DNA of 38,640 nt, from contig NKPT01000032.1 of the NCBI GenBank assembly GCA_002254845.1, positions 1-38,640 of the forward strand. The letters run 5' to 3'. This document shows, piece after piece, positions 15,544 to 23,997 of the stretch. Under the pieces are notes generated by a model. That model was not told where the DNA came from, made no database searches, and saw nothing but the letters and a program-made list of their open reading frames with translations. The position numbers and the translations under genes are program-made. This DNA is from Chloracidobacterium sp. CP2_5A (lineage in GTDB: Bacteria > Acidobacteriota > Blastocatellia > Chloracidobacteriales > Chloracidobacteriaceae). Numbering within the stretch: position 1 is the first letter of the stretch; every line of letters begins with the position of its first letter.

Positions 15544-17148
15544 ATGCCGCAGGACCTTGAAACCCTCGTCGCCGAGCTGAAGGCGCTCGAAGCCCGGCTT
15601 CGGCTGGGCGGCGGCGAAGCCAAAATCGAGCGCCTTCACGCGCAGGGCAAGCTGACCGCCCGCGAGCGCGTCGCCAGGCTGCTGGACCCGGATTCCTTAT
15701 TTCTTGAAATCGGCTTGCTTGTCGCCCACGACCAGTACGACGGGCAAGCCCCGGCGGCCGGCGTCGTGACCGGCATCGGGCGGTGTCACGGGCGCGAAAT
15801 TGTCGTCGTGGCGAACGACCCGACCGTGAAAGCCGGCGCGTGGTTCCCTGAAACCATCACGAAGATGCTGCGGGCGCAGGAAATCGCCATGCGCTGCCGA
15901 ACGCCGATTGTCTATCTGGTGGATTCGGCCGGGGTCAACCTGCCGTACCAGGGCGGCGTGTTTCCGGGACAGTACGGCGCGGCGCGGCTGTTTTACTACA
16001 ACTCGCTCATGCGCCGGCACTTGCGCGTTCCGCAACTAGCGGCCGTCCTGGGGCAGTGCATCGCGGGCGGGGCTTATTTGCCGGCGCTGTCGGATGTCAT
16101 CGTCATGGTCGAGGGGACCAGCTTTATGGGGCTTGGCGGCGTCAACCTTGTGCGCGGCGCGACCGGGCAAACGTCCGATCCCGAAGCCCTGGGCGGGGCG
16201 CGCATGCACACGGAGGTTTCCGGCGTCGCCCACTATCGCGAGCCGGACGACCAGGCCTGCTTGGCGCGCTTGCGGCGACTGGTTGGGGAACTGCCGCCGC
16301 CCCCGCCGCGCGCCGTGGCCGTCGGGACGCCGCGCCCGCCGCGCCGCGATCCGCGCGAGGCCTACCGCATCTTGCCCGCCGATCACCGGCTGCCCTACGA
16401 CGCCGAAGCGTTTCTCGAGACGCTGCTAGACGCTGATACGCTCGATGAGTTTCAGGCCGACTACGCCCGCGAGATGATCTGCGCCCAGGCCCGCGTGGAG
16501 GGCATTCCGGTCGGGCTCATCGCCAACCGGCGCGGTCTCATCAAGTCAGCCGGCGACAAGCCGCCGCGCTTCGGCGGCATCATCTATCGGGAAAGCGCCG
16601 AGAAGGTTGCCTATTTCATCGAAACCTGCAACCGCCACCGGCTGCCGTTGCTCTTTGTGCAGGATGTATCGGGCTTCATGGTCGGCGTCGAGGCCGAGCA
16701 ATCGGGCATCATTCGCGCTGGCGCGCAGTTTGTCGAAGCCATGGCGACCGCGACCGTGCCGAAGCTCGTGCTGACGGTCAACCATGCGTCGGGCGCGGGC
16801 TACTACGCCATGGCTGGGCAGGGCTTTGACCCAAACTTCATCTTTTCGCTCCCGACCGGGCGGATGGGCGTCATGGAAGGCGAATCGGCCGTGATGGCGC
16901 TGTTTTCGGCGCAACTGGAAAAGCTCAAAGCGGAGGGCAAGTCGCCCGACGCGGCGCTCCAGGCTGAAATGAACAGGGTTCGAGCGACGTACGAAGCGCA
17001 GCTTGACGCCCGTTTTGCCGCCGCGCGCGGCTTTTGCGACGCCGTTCTCGCGCCGGAGGACGCGCGCCCAATGCTCAAGCTGGCGCTTGAAACCTGCCTC
17101 AACCAGCCCGGGCCTCACCTCGGGCCGTTTGTGCTGACTGGCGGCTAG
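15544..17148 (+). CDS. Acyl-CoA carboxylase carboxyltransferase subunit (PccB/MccB type)
   Basis: 534 aa, the usual length. This subunit moves carboxyl groups from biotin to an acyl-CoA (propionyl-, methylcrotonyl- or acetyl-CoA). Both crotonase-like halves are present: N-terminal KIERLHAQGKLTARERVARLLD, VVVANDPTVKAGAWFPET, LVDSAGVNLPYQ and QCIAGGAYLPALSD, then C-terminal GLIANRRG, LFVQDVSGFMVG, VNHASGAGYYAMAG and GRMGVMEGESAV. The LPYQGGVFPG loop and the overall pattern lean to methylcrotonyl- or similar branched substrates, but the substrate cannot be fixed. No biotin carboxylase subunit is in the window, so its partner is elsewhere. Confidence 0.92.
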   Translation: MPQDLETLVAELKALEARLRLGGGEAKIERLHAQGKLTARERVARLLDPDSLFLEIGLLVAHDQYDGQAPAAGVVTGIGRCHGREIVVVANDPTVKAGAWFPETITKMLRAQEIAMRCRTPIVYLVDSAGVNLPYQGGVFPGQYGAARLFYYNSLMRRHLRVPQLAAVLGQCIAGGAYLPALSDVIVMVEGTSFMGLGGVNLVRGATGQTSDPEALGGARMHTEVSGVAHYREPDDQACLARLRRLVGELPPPPPRAVAVGTPRPPRRDPREAYRILPADHRLPYDAEAFLETLLDADTLDEFQADYAREMICAQARVEGIPVGLIANRRGLIKSAGDKPPRFGGIIYRESAEKVAYFIETCNRHRLPLLFVQDVSGFMVGVEAEQSGIIRAGAQFVEAMATATVPKLVLTVNHASGAGYYAMAGQGFDPNFIFSLPTGRMGVMEGESAVMALFSAQLEKLKAEGKSPDAALQAEMNRVRATYEAQLDARFAAARGFCDAVLAPEDARPMLKLALETCLNQPGPHLGPFVLTGG

Positions 17149-17176
17149 GGCGCTTACCGGGCTAGCGTAGCGGCAA

Positions 17177-17192
17177 CCCGCCACTTGGCGGG
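17177..17192 (+). terminator. Short GC hairpin after the carboxyltransferase gene
   Basis: CCCGCC, loop ACTT, GGCGGG; a perfect 6-bp stem 29 bp past the stop codon. No T-run follows. A second inverted repeat (CGGAACGG 17226-17233 with CCGTTCCG 17251-17258) lies further on. Together they may end the transcript before the pilus promoter. Confidence 0.35.
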
Positions 17193-17318
17193 CGAGCGGC
17201 GGCGGGCTACTTGCTCACGGCCGGACGGAACGGCGCCCGCCCAAGGCGATCCGTTCCGGCAAGGCTGCCGGCGCGCTAGTCCGGCGCGGAAAACTTCGGA
17301 ACTTTCCTTGCGCGCGGC

Positions 17319-17328
17319 GTGCTATAGT
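17319..17328 (+). promoter_or_regulatory. Extended -10 promoter for the pilus operon
   Basis: TGCTATAGT (TATAGT at 17323-17328 with the upstream TGn extension). No good -35 is visible at 16-18 bp. A start of transcription near 17335 would leave a leader of about 40 bases before the pilC ATG at 17376. Confidence 0.45.
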
Positions 17329-17375
17329 CGCGAGTCTATGACTTGCCTAAGCATCGCTTTTCTTGCGGTTTGACC

Positions 17376-18590
17376 ATGCCTGAGTTTACCTGCCGATTGG
17401 GCACGCCGAGCGGGGACATTGTCACGCGCATCGTCGAGGCGAATGGCGTCGAGGAGCTGCGCCAGCGCCTGCAAAGCGAGGGCTTCCGCATCTTTGCCAT
17501 CGAGCGCCCGATGCGCCGCGCCCTCCAGTCGTCCGCGCTTGGGGGCGTCAAGATCAAGCCGCAGGAGTTTCTGCTCTACAATCAACAGCTTGCCACGCTG
17601 CTCCGGGCGGGGCTGCCGCTGCTGCAAGTGCTGAGCATTCTGATTCGCCGCCAGCCGCCCGGCGCGTTCCGAACCGTGCTGGAAGACGTTGAGCGCAGAA
17701 TTACGCGCGGCGGACTGCTTTCCGAGGCCTACGGCGAGCATCCCGATGTGTTCCCCCGGCTGCTGACGGCGTCAGTGCTGGCCGGCGAGCGCTCCGGCGA
17801 GCTGGACGCCGTGCTGGAGCGATATGTCAACCACGCCAAGGCGACGGCCGCAATCCGGCGCAAGCTCGTCAAAACGCTGACCTATCCGGCGATTCTCACC
17901 GTTGCCTCAATTGCTTTAGTCGCCTTGCTCACGACCTATGTGATTCCAAAGTTCGCCACGCTTTATGAGTCTTCCAACAGCGAGCTGCCGCTGGTGACGG
18001 TCTATGTCGTGGCGGTCTCGAAGGCGATAGAAAGCAATGTGTACTGGCTGGGACCGACGCTCTTGGCGGCGATCATCGCCTTCTTCGCCTGGCGGCGCAC
18101 GACGCAGGGGCGCGCCATCCTGGATGGCTTGTTCCTCAAGGTTCCGGTCGTCGGCGACATCATTCGGCAGTCCACGACCGCGCGGTTCTGCCGCAGCGCC
18201 GCGACGCTGCTCAATGGCGGGCTGCCGCTGCTCGAATCGCTAGACATCGCCTCCGAGGTAATTGGCAATCGGCGCATCGCCAAGACGATGCCGGATGTCA
18301 CGCGGGGGATTCAGGAAGGCCAAACGCTGGTGGACGCGCTGGAGCGGGCGAAGTGGATGCCGGCCCTGGCGACCGACATGATCGGCGTCGGCGAGAAGTC
18401 CGGCTCGCTGGTCACGATGCTGGACGAAGTCGCGCAGTTTTACGAAGCCGAGCTAGACGTGAAAATCGCCTCGCTCACGGCGCTCATCGAGCCGATTGTT
18501 CTGGGCTTTATGGGGACGATTGTGCTCATTGTGGTCCTGGCGCTCTACTTGCCAATTCTGAGCTTTGCGACCGGAGGCGCCGCGCGCTGA
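17376..18590 (+). CDS. pilC: Type II secretion / type IV pilus inner-membrane platform protein (PilC/GspF)
   Basis: 404 aa. The platform protein in the inner membrane links the PilB motor to pilin assembly. Two T2SSF repeats are visible: the first from about residue 65 (FLLYNQQLATLLRAGLPLLQ) and the second from about 265 (FCRSAATLLNGGLPLLESL). Three hydrophobic stretches fit the family topology (TVASIALVALLTTYVIP, LGPTLLAAIIAFFAW, TIVLIVVLALYLPIL). The N-terminal 60 aa (MPEFTCRL onward) matches the usual start; the frame runs up to a TTG at 17343, which I judge less likely. There is no clear Shine-Dalgarno. It is the first gene of a six-gene operon. Confidence 0.93.
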   Translation: MPEFTCRLGTPSGDIVTRIVEANGVEELRQRLQSEGFRIFAIERPMRRALQSSALGGVKIKPQEFLLYNQQLATLLRAGLPLLQVLSILIRRQPPGAFRTVLEDVERRITRGGLLSEAYGEHPDVFPRLLTASVLAGERSGELDAVLERYVNHAKATAAIRRKLVKTLTYPAILTVASIALVALLTTYVIPKFATLYESSNSELPLVTVYVVAVSKAIESNVYWLGPTLLAAIIAFFAWRRTTQGRAILDGLFLKVPVVGDIIRQSTTARFCRSAATLLNGGLPLLESLDIASEVIGNRRIAKTMPDVTRGIQEGQTLVDALERAKWMPALATDMIGVGEKSGSLVTMLDEVAQFYEAELDVKIASLTALIEPIVLGFMGTIVLIVVLALYLPILSFATGGAAR

Positions 18591-18617
18591 CCAGGCGCCT
18601 CCGGCTGACGCTTACCT

Positions 18618-20252
18618 ATGTCTTTGGATACAACGCCCAATCTGCCCTCGATGCTCCCGTCGGCGGAAGAAGCCGACCGCGAGCTGGCGGCCGCGCGCGA
18701 GCTGGCGCGCCGCTACCGGCTGGAGTTCGTGGACCTGACGACCGCCAGCCTTGACTACGATCTGATCCACGCGCATCCGGTGGAGTTGATGACGCGCTAT
18801 AAGTTCGTGCCGCTGCGACAGGAGAACGGCCGGCTTTTCGCGGCGATGGCCGACCCAACCAACCTCGATGCGCTGGATGAGCTGTCGGCGCAGCTGAAAG
18901 CGCGCATCAAGCCCGCCGTGGCGACCCGCTCGGCGATTGAAAACGCGCTGCGGCGCGGGGATTCGGCCCAGCGCGTGCTACAGGACGCGACAGAATCGTT
19001 TCGCATCAAGCTCGTCAAGGAAACCGACCAGGGCGAGCAGGACCTCGACCTCGACCGCCTCGCCGACGAGACCGCGCCGGTCATCAAGCTGGTGGACACC
19101 ATCGTGCTGACGGCGCTTGAGCGGCGCGTGTCAGACATCCACATCGAGGCCCACGAGTCGGAAGTGCACGTGAAATATCGCATTGACGGCGCGCTGTACC
19201 CGGCGATGAATCCGATTGACGCGAGCTATCACCAGATGCTCATCTCGCGCATCAAGGTCATGTCGGAGCTGGATATCGCCGAGCGCCGGACGCCGCAGGA
19301 CGGCCGCTTCCGCGTGCGCGTCAAGGGGCGGACGATTGACTTTCGCGTGTCCATCATTCCGTCCGCCTTCGGCGAAAACTGCGTCATCCGCATCCTCGAC
19401 AAGGAGCAAATCAACGAGTCGTTCCGCGAGCTGACGCTGAACGTCGTCGGCTTTGATCCGAGCGACCTGGCTCGCTTCCGCCGATTTATTCATGAACCCT
19501 ACGGCATGGTGCTTGTAACCGGGCCGACCGGATCGGGCAAAACCACGACGCTTTACGCCGCGCTGAATGAAATCGCCAATCCCGAAGACAAAATCATCAC
19601 GATCGAAGATCCGGTAGAGTACCAGCTGCGCGGCATTATGCAGATTCCGGTCAACGAGAAAAAAGGGCTGACCTTCGCTCGCGGACTGCGCGCCATTTTG
19701 CGGCACGACCCGGACAAGGTGATGGTGGGCGAAATCCGCGATACGGAAACCGCGCAGATCGCCATCAACGCCGCGCTGACCGGGCATTTGGTGTTCACGA
19801 CGGTTCACGCCAACAATGTCATTGACGTCATTGGTCGATTCGTCAACATGGGCGTTGAAGTGTATAACTTTGTCAGCTCGCTCAACTGCGTCCTGGCTCA
19901 GCGCCTGGTGCGGCAGCTGTGTCACCGGTGCAAGCGGCCGTATCAACCGTCGGATCGGGAGCTTGAAGACTCCGGGCTGAATCCGAGCAAGTTTCGCGAC
20001 CACGCGTTTTACGAGGCGACGGGCTGCGCGGAGTGCAACGGCACCGGCTACCGGGGACGGACCGCCATTCACGAGATGCTCGATCTGACTGACCGGATTC
20101 GGGAGCTTATTCTCGACCGCCGTCCCGGCTCGGAGATTCGCCGCGCGGCGCGAGAAGAAGGGCTTGGCTCGCTGCGCGAATCGGCCCTGAAGAAAGTTTT
20201 CGCGGGCATTTCAACCCTGCGCGAGATCAATCGCGTCACCTTTGTCGAGTAG
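18618..20252 (+). CDS. pilB: Type II secretion / type IV pilus assembly ATPase (PilB/GspE)
   Basis: 544 aa. The hexameric cytoplasmic motor powers pilin or pseudopilin extension. The N-terminal GspE domain (about 20-110, ARRYRLEFVDL, YKFVPLRQENGRLFAAMADP) is followed by Walker A GPTGSGKTTTLY (near residue 301), the Asp box IITIEDPVEYQL, Walker B VMVGEIRDTETAQI, the His box TGHLVFTTVHAN, and a four-cysteine zinc site (CHRC and CAEC) typical of PilB/GspE. No PilT-like retraction ATPase is found in the window. It begins 27 bp after pilC, and ATG 18618 lacks an obvious ribosome site. Confidence 0.95.
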   Translation: MSLDTTPNLPSMLPSAEEADRELAAARELARRYRLEFVDLTTASLDYDLIHAHPVELMTRYKFVPLRQENGRLFAAMADPTNLDALDELSAQLKARIKPAVATRSAIENALRRGDSAQRVLQDATESFRIKLVKETDQGEQDLDLDRLADETAPVIKLVDTIVLTALERRVSDIHIEAHESEVHVKYRIDGALYPAMNPIDASYHQMLISRIKVMSELDIAERRTPQDGRFRVRVKGRTIDFRVSIIPSAFGENCVIRILDKEQINESFRELTLNVVGFDPSDLARFRRFIHEPYGMVLVTGPTGSGKTTTLYAALNEIANPEDKIITIEDPVEYQLRGIMQIPVNEKKGLTFARGLRAILRHDPDKVMVGEIRDTETAQIAINAALTGHLVFTTVHANNVIDVIGRFVNMGVEVYNFVSSLNCVLAQRLVRQLCHRCKRPYQPSDRELEDSGLNPSKFRDHAFYEATGCAECNGTGYRGRTAIHEMLDLTDRIRELILDRRPGSEIRRAAREEGLGSLRESALKKVFAGISTLREINRVTFVE

Positions 20253-20291
20253 GCTTTACATTTCACGCTCAACGCCTGTCGAGGTGGGCTT

Positions 20292-22958
20292 ATGTTACAA
20301 CCAACGCTGCGTTCCAATGTTTTGTCTCGCCTGCGGCGGGCGGCGGCCCTGGGGCTTTCCGCCGCGCTGGCGGTCGCCTGGCTGTCGCCGGCGGCCTATG
20401 CCGGAAACGGCAAGAAGTATTTCAAGGAAGGCATAAAATACGAGACCGTCAAGCAGTGGGACAAAGCCGCGGAACTCTTCGCGCAGGCGCTCCAGGAAGA
20501 GCCGGCGAATGTGGAGTATCAGCTGCACCTTCAGCGGGCGCTGTTCAACGCCTCGGTGCTTTGCGCGACGCGCGCGCGTCAGATGGAAGAGCAGGGCGAT
20601 TACGAAGGCGCGTATCACGCCTACCGCGAGGCCTACCGCTACGACCAGACCAACGAGGTCGCCTTCGCCAAGATGAAGGAGATGCTCAAGAAGCAGGGCA
20701 TCGAGGCGACGCCGCAGGGCGAGCCGTCACCCTATCAGCGGACGGCCGCCGAAGCGACCGAGGCCGAGACCCGCAAGGCCGCCGAGGCCGCCGCGCGGCA
20801 GCGCTACGTCGGTCGCTGGCAGGGCTTCGTCAACCAGCCCGTCGAGACCATTGTCAGGACGCTCTGCGACAAGATGCGCCTCAACGTCGTCTTCGAAAGC
20901 ACGACCATCCAGCAAATGGCCAACGCGCGCTTCACGCTCGACATCAAGCAGGATATGACGGCCGGCAAGGCGCTGGAACTCGTCCTCGACGCGAACGGCT
21001 TTCAGTATTTTCGCGTGGACACCCGCACGATTCTCATCGTCAAGCGCGGGCTGGGGCAGTTTCCCAACGGCGGCTCGCTAGCGCAGAAGTACGAAGACTC
21101 GCTCGTCAAGCCGTTCTACATCAAGAACGCCAAGCTTGACGACGTGAAGCAGATGCTGACCCTGCTCGGCCCGGCCATGGCGCAGCAGGTTGTTTCCGTG
21201 CCGCAGTCGAACATGCTGCTGGTTCGGTCATCCGGCGAAAATCTGAAGATCATTGAGCGGATGATCAGCACGGTGGACCGCCCGCAGGCGGAAGTCGTCA
21301 TGGATGTCAACATCTATGAAGTTACGCAGCAGGAGGCGCTCCAACTGGGCAATCAGTTTGCGACGCAGCCGCCGACCATCACGAGTCCCGACGGCGGAAC
21401 GAGCGTGACGCTCAAGCCGCCCAGCGCGACCAACTTGGGCGGCATTGGGCAGGGCCCGCTGCTGCGCCCCGTATCTCCGGCCGGGGTTTTTAGCAATGCG
21501 CTGGGCTTCGGGCTCGGATTGCCGCCGTCAACCATCACAGCGCTCCAGAGCAAGGGGCTGGGACGCCTGATCTCGCAGGTGCAGGTGCGGGCCTTCGAGG
21601 ATAAGGAGGGCAAAGTCAACATCGGGCAGTCCGTGCCGATACAGATTGGCAACCCGTTTCCAGGCATCCCGGGCGGCGGGCAGCCGCCGCCGGGGCAAAT
21701 CTTTTTCCCCGGCTTCAACCAGGTGCAGTACCGGGACGTGGGCTTGAACATTTCGGTCAAGCCGCACATTACGGATGACATTGTCCAGATGGACATCGCC
21801 ATCGAGACCTCGACGGTGCCGCCCGACGCCGGCGGCACCAACCTGACCCCGACGATTTCACAGCGCAAGGTGAGCGGCGTGGCGCGCGTGCGGGATGGCT
21901 ACACGGCGCTGGCGGCAAGCGTCATGCGCGTGGATGACACCGATACGCGGACGGGGCTGCCCGTCATCAGCTTCATCCCGGTCATTGGGCGGCTCTTTTC
22001 CACGCCGTCGCGCAACAAGCAAGCGACGCACATCGTCATCACGGTCACGCCGCATATTGTGCGCGGCGGCGCGGTCACCGAAGAGGAGCTCAAGACCGCT
22101 TTCGGCCCGCTGGATGTCTCGGTGGGCGTTGGCGGGCTGAGCTACGGGCGGTTTCTCACGATTGATGAAATCGTCGCCGATGCCGACCGCGAGGAAATGC
22201 GCGAGGCCAATCAGCTCCGGGAAACGCCGGTGACGACCCAGCCGCCGGACAAGCCGATTGGCGCGCCGGCCGCCGCCCCGCCGGTCAGCGGCGGCGACGG
22301 ACGCTTTGTAATCAGCGCCCCAACCACCCCGGCAGCCACCCCGGGCGCGCTGTCGCGCACCGAGAGCGGCAGCTTCGGCGGCATCATTCAGATGCAGCCG
22401 TTGCCCGAAACAGGCGTCGCGCAGGCGGGCGGTGGCGGGGCCGCGCCGATGAGCGCGCCGCCAGCCCAGCCGCAATTCAACCCGAGCGATCCCAACTCGC
22501 CGGTGCCGTCGCGCCCGTCTTCGGGCGGCTCCGTGCGGTCGGTGCTGATGGTGTCGCCGAGCCTGCGTCCGGCCGTAGGGCAGATGATTTCGGTGGCGGT
22601 GATCCTCAGCAGCGAGGCGACCAGCATTTCAGCGGCTTCCATCTTTCTGCACTACAACCAAGCGGCGCTCAAGCTGGTCGGCATACGGGACGGCGGCGTT
22701 CTCTCTCCGGGCAGCTTCCAGACGGGTGATAACGGCGGACAGGCGTTTGCGACAGCGCTGGTGTCATCGGGGATGACCAGCGGGCGTCCGGCGAACGGAC
22801 CCCTGGCCTTCTTTGATTTTCAGGTGATTGCGCCGGGCAATGGCGACATTCGCCTGGACGTGCTGGATCTGCGCGGGTTGACAAATGAGCTTATCCCGGT
22901 CATTCCAAGTCCCGCGCCGCCCGTGATCGCGGGCGGCGCGCCAAACGGCAAGCAGTGA
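20292..22958 (+). CDS. Secretin with N-terminal TPR-like region and C-terminal cohesin-like domain (GspD/PilQ family)
   Basis: 888 aa. It should form the outer-membrane channel of this pilus/secretion system. Signal peptide 1-37 (ending AYA). Residues about 40-135 form TPR-like helices (KYFKEGIKYETVKQWDKAAE). A ring-building N-domain follows (about 180-255, LDIKQDMTAGKALELVLDANG), then another (about 270-345, VKPFYIKNAKLDDVKQML). The secretin beta-domain covers about 420-610, with VQYRDVGLNISVKPHI and THIVITVTPHIV. A Pro/Ala-rich linker leads to a cohesin-like beta-sandwich at about 747-870 (VSPSLRPAVGQMISVAVIL, IFLHYNQAALKLVGI, PLAFFDFQVIAPG). GAGGTGG just before ATG 20292 fits a ribosome site. 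The pseudopilin gene overlaps its stop codon. Confidence 0.9.
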   Translation: MLQPTLRSNVLSRLRRAAALGLSAALAVAWLSPAAYAGNGKKYFKEGIKYETVKQWDKAAELFAQALQEEPANVEYQLHLQRALFNASVLCATRARQMEEQGDYEGAYHAYREAYRYDQTNEVAFAKMKEMLKKQGIEATPQGEPSPYQRTAAEATEAETRKAAEAAARQRYVGRWQGFVNQPVETIVRTLCDKMRLNVVFESTTIQQMANARFTLDIKQDMTAGKALELVLDANGFQYFRVDTRTILIVKRGLGQFPNGGSLAQKYEDSLVKPFYIKNAKLDDVKQMLTLLGPAMAQQVVSVPQSNMLLVRSSGENLKIIERMISTVDRPQAEVVMDVNIYEVTQQEALQLGNQFATQPPTITSPDGGTSVTLKPPSATNLGGIGQGPLLRPVSPAGVFSNALGFGLGLPPSTITALQSKGLGRLISQVQVRAFEDKEGKVNIGQSVPIQIGNPFPGIPGGGQPPPGQIFFPGFNQVQYRDVGLNISVKPHITDDIVQMDIAIETSTVPPDAGGTNLTPTISQRKVSGVARVRDGYTALAASVMRVDDTDTRTGLPVISFIPVIGRLFSTPSRNKQATHIVITVTPHIVRGGAVTEEELKTAFGPLDVSVGVGGLSYGRFLTIDEIVADADREEMREANQLRETPVTTQPPDKPIGAPAAAPPVSGGDGRFVISAPTTPAATPGALSRTESGSFGGIIQMQPLPETGVAQAGGGGAAPMSAPPAQPQFNPSDPNSPVPSRPSSGGSVRSVLMVSPSLRPAVGQMISVAVILSSEATSISAASIFLHYNQAALKLVGIRDGGVLSPGSFQTGDNGGQAFATALVSSGMTSGRPANGPLAFFDFQVIAPGNGDIRLDVLDLRGLTNELIPVIPSPAPPVIAGGAPNGKQ

Positions 22959-23533
22959 CGAGCAAGCCAGGGCAGACCGCGTGGCCGGAACTCCGGCGGC
23001 GGCGCAGCGAGCGAAACGGAGAGCAAGGCGGGCGGCAAGCCGTCGGGCGGCGCCGGCGCTTCGGCGCGGCGGCGGTTGGCTCCTCGCTGCTGGAAATGAT
23101 CATCACGCTGGCGATTCTAGCTGTGCTGACCAGCGCCGCGCTGCCGCTCGCGCGCACAGCCGCCCGGAGCCGTCAGGAAACCGAGCTGCGCCGGGCGCTG
23201 CGCGAAATCCGCTTCGCCATTGACCGCTACAAGGAGTTCAACGACCAGACCGGCGGGCAGCGGCTTCCCGCCGAGCTGCGCACGCCGAGCGGCTACCCCA
23301 AGAAGCTGGAAATCCTTTACGAGGGCTTTGTTCCGGCCGGCAACGTGGACGGCAAGAAGGTCTTCTTTCTGCGGCGACTCCCAATTGACCCGATGACCGG
23401 CAAGGCCGACTGGCAAATCCGCTCCTCGGCGGACGCTCCTGACTCGTCGCTTTCCTCCGGCGATGATGTGTTTGATGTCCGGTCGCGCTCGACGGCTACG
23501 GCGTTGGATGGGACGCGCTACAACGAATGGTGA
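22955..23533 (+). CDS. Type II secretion-like pseudopilin (GspG-like) with long basic leader
   Basis: 192 aa. Prepilins are cut by a leader peptidase and packed into a pilus by the PilB/PilC motor. The cut site is G42|SSLLEM with Glu at +5, followed by the hydrophobic helix IITLAILAVLTSAALPL. The leader is unusually long (42 aa) and very basic, and Ser replaces the common Phe at +1. The C-terminal part shows LPIDPMTGKADW and ends DGTRYNEW as in GspG-type pilins. The GTG start overlaps the secretin stop by four bases (GTGA), a translational coupling; a later start would shorten the leader, but I see no better one. Confidence 0.85.
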   Translation: MTSKPGQTAWPELRRRRSERNGEQGGRQAVGRRRRFGAAAVGSSLLEMIITLAILAVLTSAALPLARTAARSRQETELRRALREIRFAIDRYKEFNDQTGGQRLPAELRTPSGYPKKLEILYEGFVPAGNVDGKKVFFLRRLPIDPMTGKADWQIRSSADAPDSSLSSGDDVFDVRSRSTATALDGTRYNEW

Positions 23534-23943
23534 CGGATGTGAAAAAGTTTCGCTTGGCGCGAAGAAGCGGCGGCTTCACGCTGCTCGAGCTCGTCATGGT
23601 GATGACCGTCATGGCGATTCTGCTGACCATGAGCATTCCGATTTATCGCAACCTGCTGCTGCGGGCGCGCGAGACGGTGCTCCGGGATAACCTTTTCAAA
23701 ATGCGCGATGCGATTAATCGCTATAGCTACGATAAGAATCGCGCGCCGGAAACGCTCAAGGACCTCGAAAAAGCCAAGTATCTACGCGAAATCCCGATGG
23801 ATCCCATCACGCAGCGCCGCGACACCTGGACGGTGCGCCTGGAGGATGAGCCGGTGATCCCATCAGCGCCGCGCGGCATTGTGGATGTCTTCAGCGGCGC
23901 GGAAGGCGTGGGCAGCGACGGCGTTCCGTACAATGAGTGGTAG
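23527..23943 (+). CDS. Type II secretion-like pseudopilin (GspG-like)
   Basis: 138 aa. Canonical cleavage site SGG|FTLLEL after residue 16, Glu at +5 (Glu21), and helix VMVMTVMAILLTMSIPIYR. The C-terminal domain has IPMDPITQRRDTW and ends GVPYNEW, the same end as its neighbour, suggesting an old duplication and possible co-assembly of both pilins. ATG 23527 overlaps the last codons of the preceding pseudopilin, so translation is likely coupled. Confidence 0.93.
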   Translation: MVTDVKKFRLARRSGGFTLLELVMVMTVMAILLTMSIPIYRNLLLRARETVLRDNLFKMRDAINRYSYDKNRAPETLKDLEKAKYLREIPMDPITQRRDTWTVRLEDEPVIPSAPRGIVDVFSGAEGVGSDGVPYNEW

Positions 23944-23997
23944 CCGTTTTGGAACAGCCGCTTGTCAGGCCTGCGACACGGCTTTGGGTGTGGATGT

